From assembly GCA_019054805.1 (NCBI GenBank), contig JAHQIY010000017.1:558001-622000 (forward strand): a DNA stretch of 64,000 nucleotides, in the 5' to 3' direction. The stretch comes from Brachionus manjavacas (taxonomy: Eukaryota; Rotifera; Eurotatoria; Ploima; Brachionidae). The translations under genes were made by a program, and so were the position numbers. The number at the start of each line of letters is the position of its first letter. Position 1 is the first letter of the stretch. This document shows positions 40,001-52,000 of the stretch, piece after piece. The notes beneath the pieces were generated by a model. It worked only from the letters and a program-made list of their open reading frames with translations. It searched no databases and was not told the origin of the DNA.

Positions 40001-43000
40001 ATGTGTAGAAGGTGACCAAGAAGTTGTCTTAGAGGTCGAAATGAGCAAAAATATTTCGGCCATGGACGAAATCAGATGGACATTTAAAGGTGTTAGAATC
40101 GATTTGGACGATTTGAGAAAATATTCCATGCTCACTGAAAATAAGCTGTGCAAATTAGTGATTAAAAAAGCCGCTCTTGACGACGAAGGCATCTACGCAG
40201 TTGAAGTAAATGGATCTCGTTCAAGTGCTCAGCTAACTGTTGAAGAACAACCGGCCAAATTTATTAGAAAGTTTAGTGATCAAAAAGGCGTCGAAGACCA
40301 GACCATCACTTTAGAATGTGAAACTAACAAAGCTCAGTGGAAAAAGACTGGATTTGATGTACAAGTTAAATGGTTCAAAAATGACCGAGAAATACGCGAC
40401 AGTCTCAAATACACAATCAAAAAAGACGCTTGCATCCACAGTTTGCTAATTCGCGATTTGATCATTGAAGATATCGCTGAATACTCAGCCACAGTTCATT
40501 TGGATAAAGCAACAGCTAGAGTTGAAATCGATGACAGTGATGTTACGTTCACAAGTAAATTAAAAGACTGTGAAGTCACTGAACGAGAAATGGCTCAATT
40601 TGACTGCGAAGTGAACAAAGTAGCTTCGATTAAAACAGGCCAGCAGTATCCCATCGAATGGTACCGGGTAGACCAAGACGGCAATGAGACAAAGCTAGAA
40701 AAAGACTCTCGTATTCAAATGTCAAAGTTAAATAAAAGATTAGTACTCAGAATTAACAATGCAATGCCAGAGGACGCCGGTGTTTATGTTGCAAGTGTTG
40801 GTGGCACACGAGCCCAAGCCAAATTGACTGTCAATGAAATACCAGTGCAGTTTAAGAAGCCGCTGGAAGACCAACAAGTCAAAGAAGGACAAAGTTGTAC
40901 CTTTGAATGCACAGTTAATCGAAACGATAAGCCCATAAAATGGTTTGTTAATGGAAAAGAAGTGACCAAGGCAGATTTAGACGATGGCAAGTATGCTATT
41001 AGTCAAGACAAGAATCGGCTTTCTTTGACCATAAAACAACCAGCTCTTAGTGACAACAACAATGAAATAACATGCCAAGTTGGCGATAAGAAATGTGGTG
41101 CTAAAATGACTGTTGATGAGGATGACATTAAATTTGTCGAAAGGTTGGCTGATACTGGTGTTAAAGAGAACGAGCCAGCTCAGTTCACATGCAAATTGTC
41201 TAAGCTTAAATACGAGACAAGACCTAATCAGGACTTGGACATAAAATGGTTCATAAGTGGAAGAGAGATTGATTTGAATTCTGAGCGCTATAAACTCGAA
41301 CAAAATGGTACCGAATTGAAATTGATTATTAGTTCAGTATCAGCCGAGGATTCAGGTGAGCTTAGATGTCAAGTGAATGGATCAGTGGTAACTACATGTA
41401 ATGTTGGCGTTGAGGAAGAACCGGTTGTTTTTGTTAAGAAATTACAGGACCTAGTGTGTGATGAAATAGGTGGAAAAGTTAAATTTGAGTGCCAGTTAAA
41501 CAAGGCTTTTGTTAATGCTAAATGGTACCGAAATGGTAAAGAAATATATCCAGATGATCCCAAGTATGATTTTGGTAGAGAGGGTACCAAGCACTTTTTG
41601 TATGTAAGAGATGTGGATGGTAAAGATGAGGGCGAGTTTACTGTTGTGTTGCAAACACCAGTTGAAAAGAAATGCATGGCCTCATTGAGTGTCAAAGCAG
41701 GCCCAAAGATGTTTCTGAGTGCCAAGTACAAGGACACGATCACGATTAAGCGTGGACAACTATTGGAAATACAGGTCAAATACAGCGCTAATCCAAAGCC
41801 AAAATATAGCTGGATGATTAATGAAGAGCCGCTAAAGGAATCGAGCAAAGTCAAGTGTGATAACTCAAAGAATGATCAAGTGATGTTGACTGTTCATAAA
41901 ACAAGTCGAAGCGATTCAGGTGTATACACTTTGACTCTAGAGAATGACTATGGTCGTGAGACTTGCAATATCAGAGTCAATGTATTGGATAAACCTGATT
42001 CGCCTATTGATCCGATTGTTTCGGACATAAGTGCCGAAGATATGAAGATTTCGTGGAAAGTTCCCAAAGACAATGGAGGATCACCGTTGACAGGATATGT
42101 AATTGAAATGAGAGACTTTGATCGAAAGACATGGATTGAGCTGGACACTGTTCTACCAGATACTTTGAATTATAAAGCTATTAATCTAACAAGAGGTAAG
42201 ATTTTCTTTTAAACTTGAATTAATTTCCCAGATTTACCTTAACTCATAGCGATATTCTGCATCAAATTTTTGGGAATCTTTTAAAGCATTAGGCTTAAGA
42301 AAGAAATTTAATTTATTAAGAAGAAAAGAAATAAAATATTGAAATTAGTTTAAATATGTGCTGTAGATAATCTATAAGGTTTTTTATAATTTAGAAATTA
42401 TTCAAGACAGCTTTATGTTTATTTTTCAAAATTATTTAATTTTGAAAAGTTTATTTTAGATTTCAACTAATTCAAAATTTAAAATTGTCTCAATTGTTTT
42501 ATGTTGTTTTTGGGAAAAAAAATCTTCAAATTTTAAAATAAAATATGATCAAAATATAAAATATTTCGGGTCGTGTTAGAAATGTTATCAGATGATAATT
42601 TTGCTATCAGAAATAATAACGTTTTAATAATAATAATGAATAGCAAAAAAATGAAGAGGATTTATTCCTATTTCAATTTTATACCAAAATATGATATAAA
42701 TTTTGATATTAACTGCAGGAAATGCATATTTCGAAAGAAAAATAGCTTGTTGTGTGAAATTAATTCATTACAGTCTTTAATTAAGAAAATTATTAAGCAA
42801 CAATTAATATCTAAAAGCTGGTCCGAAATGTGTAAAATTTATCAGAGGAGACTGCATAAAATAATTCTAATTTTTAATTTATTTTTTTATGAATTAATTT
42901 TGGTAGCAGGAGGGCTGAAAAGAGGGGTATAGCCGCTCGAAACTGCCCTGGAGTCCAACTCCAAAACTATTTTTCAAATAAATAAATAAATTCTCTGAAA

Positions 43001-46000
43001 TTAAGTCCCAAAAATGAACCAAAAATAATCTTAAAATTTTTGTTATAAAAATTAGCCGAAAAAAAAAATATTAAAATGTATAAAATACAAAAAAATTCAC
43101 AAATTTTGATACATTGTTGACAAAGCTTTCAATTTGGGACAATTGTTCACAATTTACTCTATGAGTTAATTGTTTTAATAATATTAATCACCTTTTTTAA
43201 TAAATAAATAATCAAACCATTTTTTATTCAAATGAATACAAATTTTCTTTTTTTCAAAGGAACTCGATATTCATTCAGAGTTTCGGCCGAAAACAAATTC
43301 GGCCGTAGCGATCCAACCGAAATAAAAGACCCAATTGAAGCCGAATATCAATTCAGAGTGCCAGACGCGCCAGAAAATTGCACCAGCACAGACATAACAC
43401 CAACAAGCTGCACAGTCAAATTTGATGCACCGAAATCAGACGGCGGCTCACCAATAACCGGCTACATAATCGAACGTCGACTCACATCAAACCCAAGATG
43501 GACTCGAATCAACCGAGAGCCAGTGCTACACATGCAGCTAAAAGTAAACGATCTGATAGAAGGATGTGAATACGAGTTTAGAGTTATTGCTGAAAACAAA
43601 GCCGGTCAAAGCCAACCATCACTACCATGCAAGCCGTTTACGGCCAAAAACCCTTTCGACAGACCAGGCCCACCATTGAGCCTAAAAGTTGGCGAGGTGA
43701 CCAAATCAAGCATTGAATTGACATGGTCGGCGCCTAGCACTGACGGCGGCTCGCCAATAACCGGCTACAAAGTTGAGCGTCGCAACCCAAAGACCCTCAA
43801 GTGGCAGGAAGTTCAAAAAGTTGGAAAAACCTTGAGCACAACTATCACAGATGTGAGAGAAAACCACGAATATGAGTTTCGTGTGATCGCTACAAATCTA
43901 GCCGGTGATAGTGATCCATCCAACTCTACACCGTTAATCAAAGCCAAAGACAAAATAATCGGCGACAAGCCCACTCTAATCGAAAATCTAAACGATGTTC
44001 GAGTAATGGTCGGCCAAACAGCTCACTTCGAAGCCAAATTAAAAGCAAAACCCTATCCAGACATCAAATGGTACGCTAACGAGTCTCTTCTGGGCGCCAA
44101 AGACGACTTTGTGTCCATATACGACAACAACAAGCTTGAGTTTTCTCTGCACAATTGTCAGCTAAAAGATGCCGGTGTTTACAAAGTAGTGGTTAGTAAT
44201 GGCCTTGGTGAACTTGTAGCCGATGCCAAATTGACCGTGCTCAAAAAACCATCGATTGACTACGATGCCAGATTTGACAAACGACTGGATGTCATAGCAA
44301 TTGAACAAAATTTGAACATTAGTGTACGTATAGGCGGCTTTCCTCGGCCCGATATCAAATGGTACCGAAACGGCGAGCAATTGCAGGATACACGAGCTTT
44401 TGTGGAGTACGGCGAAAGCTTGGCATCGCTTCAGCTGAGCAAAATAAAGCGCGGCGAAGAAGGCGAGTACAAAATAGTTGCCGAGAACGAAGTGGGCAAA
44501 AGCGAGGCTACATTTGTAGTGCGTGTACTAGACGTGCCGATGCCGCCTCAAAATTTGTCCGCTTTTGAAGTCAGCTCGTACAGCTGCAAGCTGAAGTGGT
44601 CAGCGCCCGAACACGACGGCAACTCGCCAATTATCAACTATCATTTGGAAAAATTAGATCCTAAACGAGACACTTACACTCGTGTGGACTCGACAAGCTT
44701 GACCGAGTGCTATGTGGACAGATTGGAACGCGGTCAAAGCTACATGTTCCGAATATTGGCCGAGAACAAAATCGGCTGCTCTGAGCCATGCACCATGATG
44801 GAGCCCGTGATTGCAAAGGGAAAATTTGATCTGCCGGGCGCGCCAGGCATCCCGCAAATATCGGACATAACTCAGACAAGCTGCATGGTGTCATGGGACG
44901 CTCCGCGCAAAGACTCGGGCTGTCCGATCAAAGGCTACTACTTGGAGAGAAAAAGCGGTGTCAAATGGGTCCGTGTTAACAAAGAGATGATCAAAGAGCG
45001 GTTCATTCGATTGAATGATTTGAGCGAAGGCTCCGAGTATGAATTTAGAGTGTGTGCTGTGAATGAAGAAGGCACTGGACCGTTTAGTCAAAATAGTGAG
45101 ATAATAGAGGCCAAAAATCCGTACGATAGACCAGATCCGCCTATTTTAGTCAATGTACACAACATAACTAGAGATAGTTGTTTGTTGTCATGGCAACCGC
45201 CCAAAAGAAACGGGGGTCAGCCGATCATTAGATACCATGTCGAAATGAGACAAAGAGGAGAGTACAAATTTGCTCGATTCACCGACGACTTTATCAGTGA
45301 ATGCGAGTATGAAGTTCGTGGTCTTGTTGAAAATCAGGAGTACGAGTTTAGAATCACAGCAGAGAACAAAATTGGCCAAAGTTTGCCAAGTGATCCGACC
45401 TACAAATTTAAGGCAAAGGATAGCATAGAAGCGGTGCCGCCCGAAATCCAGCCAGTGGCCGATCAAGCCAATCTAGTGGGAACTCAGGGCAAAATTGAAG
45501 CTCACGTGACTGGTAGTCCCGAGCCCAATGTCACATGGAAAAAGGGCTCTCGAACTCTCAAATTGGACTCGAGCAAATATTCAATTAGTTTTGCTCAGTC
45601 GATAGCCGTGCTGTTTATTAACAATTTGAGTGAAGATGATGCTGGTGTGTACACCATCGAAGCTGAGAATGTGGCCGGCTCAGATTCAAAGACTTGTAAA
45701 TACAGTGTCTATTCGCCGCCTATAATAGACTATGAGAAAAAATTCAAGAAAACATCTGTTGTATCGGTGGGCTCTAACTTTAGAATTATGTGCGAAGTGA
45801 CCGGGTGTCCCAAGCCCGATGTCGTTTGGTCCAAGGACAATTTTAAAGTTGGCAAAGGCGACAAGGCCAATGTAGACAATCCCACTGATACACAGCATTA
45901 TTTGACTGTGAAACAGTGTGATCGAAACGACAGTGGCGAATATGTGATCAAGGCTAGTAATGAGTATGGCAGAGATGAAGCTAAATTTGAGCTTCAAGTG

Positions 46001-49000
46001 GTCGATGTGCCCGACAAGCCTAGAGGACCCATTGATATTGATTTGGACCAAGAGGCCAGGAGTGTTACTCTTAATTGGAGGGCTCCCAAGTGGGACGGTG
46101 GCTCTGATTTATTGTCTTTTTCAATCGAATATGCTAAAATATTGGAGCCATCCATATCAAAGAGTTTGACTTGGTTCAAAGCTGGCACTGTTCGACCAAC
46201 AACACTTAGCTTTACAATGGACAATTTGGTCAAGAACAGCTATTATTATTTTAGAATTTATGCTGAAAATGCAATCGGACAAAGTGAACCGTTGGAAATG
46301 GAACAACCACTAAATGCAAAACCAGCTTATGGTAAGAATTAATTAACTATTAATACTCCTTCGTCCCCCCCTCCTTTTTGTAGAAAAATTTATAATATAG
46401 GCTAAATTTTTTATAAGACAATTTAGAAAACATCATTAATTTCTTTTCAAAAAAATAGCGCCAAATTTAAAGTAACTAGAAAAAATTAATCAACTTATCG
46501 TGTCAATTGGGGTAAATAAAAAATAAATTTATTGTCTCATAAGAATCAAAATGGGATTCTAGTTTTGTGGATTAGAGAACTATTAGTTAAAATTAAAATT
46601 AATAATTTAACTTTTTATGAATTAAAATATTTAATTTAATTATCCAAATGACGATTTTATTTATTTTCATTTGACAATTTAATTATTTTAAAGTTTTTTT
46701 ATTAATCCAAAAAAACTTATTTATTCAATTAAAATGGTCCCAAAAAATGGACAATTTGAATCTGAACGAGGGTCTATGACTTGACTTTTGAAGTGACTAT
46801 TTTTATTCAATTCAAAAAAATATTAGAATTGAGATATTTTACAAACAAAATTTTTTATTATTTCACATATAATACAAAATTCAATAATTTTCAAAATATT
46901 AAAAAAATTGCTAAAAAATAAACCATACAAGAACTCAATCGGGAAAATCTATATCTATTCTAAAAAGAAAATCGTAGAGAAAGAATACTTAATAAGTGGT
47001 TCTCTTTTAAAAAAGTTGGATTAATGAAGGCTATGTTTTATGTTACTATTATGAAAAAGAAAAAAAAGTCTCAACGCGTTGCTGGAAGTGGTAGAATAGC
47101 CAAAAAAATAATTAAAAAGAATAATCTTAAGCTTAGGTTTGAAAGAAGTGATAATATTCCTCAAACTCAGGTTGTCAGACTTTATATAAAACAATATGTG
47201 AAAAAAAAAGATTTGAGGAGTAGGCTGGACAAATTAATAAAAAAGAAAAAATTTGAGACAAAAATTTTTTCGTGGATAGCAACGTCTCCTAAAGTCTTTT
47301 CAAAAATCTTCGTCACTTTAAGTGGGCTCGCAATTAATCAACATGCATACTTAATTCCTTTTATCAAACAGCACTATCCATAAGGCGGATATTAGTTCTG
47401 GTCAGACTTAGTGTCACCTCATAACACTTTTTGAAAGCATAAGTGAATAAGAAAAATTGGTGTGCTGAAAATATGGATCAATTTGTTATTAGGATTAAGT
47501 ACTGCATTAAATAAATAGGCCGTAGCTCAAAACAATTGAATGGGTTTTTTTTAAAGTTGATAAACTAAGAAGGTAACAAAAAGAAAAAATGTGAACAAAT
47601 TGTGAAGCAAACTTAAATGTCTAATTTTACATTGCAATACTATGATCTTAGTGCTTAGCAAGTCGCTAGTATTTAACACTGTGTAAAACTAGACAAAGAC
47701 TCTCTTTCGATTACATTTCCGTTTTCTTTTTCAACTTCTAATGTCATTTTATTAATTTAATTAATTCAACACAACTTTTTATATGGACACTTTTTTGAAA
47801 TTTTAAATACCAAAGGCGAAAGGAGTTCCATTACTCAAAGCCTTTATTTCTTTTGAAATATTAAATAAACTATTAACAACAACAACAACTATTGTTAGAA
47901 TTATTATCTTTTATTATTTTCTTTCTTTTCTTTATTATTTGTTTGGGCTAGAAGTGGCCATTTATTAATAAAGTTATTATTTTTTAGTTTATTTTCTTTA
48001 TTATGTTATAACCGCGAACCACCAGATCCTAACAGATCCGGACAAGTATATAACTATTTAAGGTTTACAACAATATTTTAAAATTATTATTATAACCTTT
48101 TATAAAGCCTATTTAAAGAAAAAATTCAAATAAAATAAACAATCTTTTATGCTTTTACAATTTTTATTTTTCTTTTTCAAGCAATATTTCAAGAATATTT
48201 AATTTAATTAATTCAAAATTATTCAATTCTTTTGTTTAACATTTACTTTTTGCTCTAATTTATGTGTTTTTTCAATTTTTAAAATAATCAAAAATAACTT
48301 TTACAAATTCCGAAATTAACGCTAATGTGGCTGAAAGGGAGAATTAATATTCATTCCAAACAGCCAGGGAATTTTCCCAAATTATTTTTTAAATAAATAA
48401 AATAAATTTTATAAAGCCAGTTCGTTGTTCTAGACATATTACGACACTCTCTCTCTTCAAATTTGCACTTTCTCTCTGATTTTTCAAGCCAGAATACTTT
48501 GCTAAATTTCTTCTATTTTGACCAAAATTAACCAGCATTTGTAAAAAATAAAAAAAAATATTAAAAAAAAAGCAATCATTTACAAAAATTGAATATTGTA
48601 GGCACTCCAAGTCAACCGACTGGACCATTGGTAATTTCGGACATCCAAGCAAATGGTTGTCAAATAGGCTGGGCTGCACCAAGTGACGACGGCGGCAGCC
48701 GCATCTCATCGTACATAGTGGAAGCGCGCGAAGCCAAACGCTCGTCATGGTACCAAGTGCAAATAGTGGAATCATCGGAGCATACTTTGCAAATAAAAAA
48801 TCTAGTCGAGAGCAACTCGTACTACTTTAGAGTGATAGCCAAAAACTCGATTGGACCCAGCGAGCCGCTAGAGTCGACCACACCGGTGGTGATTAGGCGC
48901 CCTAACGGCATACCGGACGCCCCGGTGCCTCTTTTAGTCACGGACATCCGATCGGACAGCTGCACCCTTGAGTGGAAACCGCCAGCTTGGACGGGAGGCG

Positions 49001-52000
49001 AAGAGCTGAGCAGCTATGTGATCGAAATGCGCATGGGGGACTCTAAATCGGCCGAGTGGAAAAAAGTGGTCGATCTGGCGGCCTCTCACCGATCGTACAC
49101 CGTGCAACAATTAGCCGAAGGCCAAGAGTACTACTTTAGAATAAGCTGCGGCAATTCGGTGGGCCAATCAGTACCATTGGAGCTGAATCGGCCAGTTATT
49201 CCAAAAAAACAACTATCGCCACCGTCGGCTCCCAGCGGGCCGATCACTCCATTGACCATAAACAAAAACTCGATCACAATTCAATGGGGGCCGCCCAAAT
49301 CTAACGGAGGCTCGAGCATAACCCGGTACGTTGTCTTCCACCGCGAAGTCAACAAGCCCAGCTGGGTTCGTTCGGGCCACGTCGACTCGCAAACCTTGGC
49401 TCATCAGGCGACCAACTTGACCGAGAACAGCGACTACCATTTTAGAATAGTGGCCGAGAACGCAATGGGACAAAGCGAGTGTGTGCAAACAAGCGAGCCG
49501 ATACGAGCAAAGAGTGCGTACACGGTGCCAAGTGCGCCCCAGCCCCCCATTCTCATCACCAACGTCACTCACAATTCGGCCAGAGTTTCATGGCAAAGAC
49601 CGGCGTTGGACGGCGGCAGCGCCATCACTGGCTACTTGATCAAGAGGAGAGACGTGAAGCGGCCTGTGTGGGTGAAGTGCGGACGTGTCGGCGCCGACAC
49701 TCTCTCGACAACAGTCAAAGATTTGATCGAAGGCTGCCAGTATGTAGTGCAGATATTTGCCGAGAATTGCGAGGGCCTGAGTGAATCGTTGGATTCGGAC
49801 GCGTTCGAACCCAAGCGTCCAGCGGGTCGAGCGCAACCGCCGGCCAACTTCGAATGCATTGGTGTCGATGTGGACCAAGTTACGTTGCAGTGGGAGGCGC
49901 CGCTGTGTGACGGCGGCCGGCCTGTCAAATCCTACAAAATTGAGCAGTGTGAAAAGAACCGAAAACATTGGAGCGTGGTCGCACAAGACATTCCGTTCAT
50001 AGACACGTCGTATTGTGTGCAAAACTTGAAAGAGAACCACGACTACTTGTTCCGAATAGTGGCTGTGAATGAGATGGGCGAGAGTGAGCCGAGAGTGCTG
50101 GCTAAGCCGGTGGGACCACGCCAACGAGTCCACGCACCGTCCACCCCCACCGGGCCACTCGAGCTTTGGCCCAGCGACGACCACTTTAGCATAGGATGGA
50201 ACGAGAGCCAGAAGGACGGCGGCTGTCCCATAAGCAACTATGCAATTGAAGTGAGAGATGCGAACAAGGCTAGTTGGAGCCAAGTGGCCACAGTCAACGC
50301 TCACACTCATCGCTGCCAATTGTCCAATTTGGCCGAGAGCACGCACTATTTTGTGCGCGTCAGAGCTCAAAACGAGGCTGGTCTGAGCTCACAAGCGTTG
50401 GAGAGCGAAACACCGATTAGTGTGAAGAGTGCGCACAGTGCGCCTGGCCCAGTGCGCCATCTAACTCACACAATGTCCAACAACAACAAAGTAACACTCA
50501 AGTTCAACGAGCCGGAAAGCGATGGCGGCATTGACATACGCAGCTTTTTGATCGAGAAAAGAGAGCGTCAGCGTGTCACATGGGTCAAAGTGTGTCGCCT
50601 AAGACATCGACACGAGCAGACAAGCTATGAATGCGAAGTGGACGAGCTGAGCGCGGGCAACTACTATTTTAGAGTGTTTGCTGAGAACGCGAAGGGAAAG
50701 TCGGAGGCAGTGGAGCTGGAGGATGTGGTGAGTGTTAGAAGAGAGGCCGAAGCGCCTAGCAAGCCGCTCGATGTGCAGTTGGTGCGAAAAAAGAACAACT
50801 GGGCGACCATTGAGTGGAAGGCACCGCTGTACAACGGAAACGACTCGCTAACCGAGTACATTGTAGAGCAGTACTCGAGTGAGACAAAAAAATGGTCGCC
50901 AGTAGCCACTTGTCCAGCGGATGAGCACACGTGCACTGTGCACAATTTAAAAGAAGCAATCGGCTACAAGTTCAGAGTGAGAGCGGTGAATGGAGCGGGC
51001 GAGTCGGAGCCGTCACTGGAAACCATGGATACAGTAGTGGCCAAGAGTGTCAAAGTGCCGGACAGTCCCACAGCACCGCTCAATTACACCGTCGCCGACG
51101 ACAACACCTGCATTACATTGACATGGCGCGAGCCCAAGTCCAACGGCGGCTCCAAAATCCGCCGCTACTTGGTCGAGAAAAAATTCAACAGCGAATGGTT
51201 CAAAGTGGGCTTTACCAGCGAGACCAGCTTCAAGTGCGTCGACTACTTTGTCCAAGAGCACTACTATTCGTTTAGAGTGAGTGCCGAAAACGATGCCGGC
51301 CGATCACAAGCACTCGAGTTGGCCGCGCCAATTTTCATAAGCCAAAAACTGAACAAGCCCGATCGAGTCTCATTTTTGAGAGTCAAACAAAAAACCGCCA
51401 CTTCAGTGACACTTGGCTGGAAGTCGTACTCGGCCGAGCACATCGACACCTATGTCATTCAAAAATTGCAGGCCAACAACGAATGGGCCCGAGTGGGCAC
51501 TAGCAGCACCGACTCGTTTACCATAGACGATTTGAGCGCCAACACAAACTACACGTTTCGTGTCTATGCAGTCAACTCGGCCGGCGAGTCCGAGCCAGCC
51601 GAGCTGAGCGTGCTGTTGGACTTGAGCGACGAGTTGCCATCCAAGCCAATGTCGATCAGCATTGACCAAGTGACCGAGCACTCGGTGACCATGTCGTGGA
51701 TATCGGCCAAACGGGCCGGATCAAAGCCAATAATCGGCTACAAAATATTCAAATTGGCTGCGGGCAACGCACACTGGACCGAGTGTGGTCACGTGATCAA
51801 GTCGAAAAAACTCAACTACACCGCTCTCGATCTAGAGCAGCAAGTCGACTACAGATTCAAGATATGCGCCTACAACGAGCTGGGCACGGGCGAGAGCAGC
51901 GAAAGCGAACGAGTCAGACTCAAGCAGCCGCTGCGAGCGCCGTCCGAGCCGGTCGGCCTGCAGGTCAAGTCAGTTGATGACGGCCAAATAAGCGTGGCCT

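Larger units (their letters stand above)
46332..48601 (+). other. Intron, 2270 bp, with transposon remains
   Basis: GT-AG intron between two Fn3 domains (phase 1). It holds a decayed mariner/Tc1-type transposase (47024-47434 and beyond), a possible second retroposon tail near 47805-47880 and a SINE-like copy at 48325-48409. Otherwise AT-rich. Confidence 0.7.

Noticed and set aside
42573-42932. 119-codon open frame in an intron
   Set aside because: No recognisable motif, AT-driven composition, and its end overlaps the SINE-like repeat.
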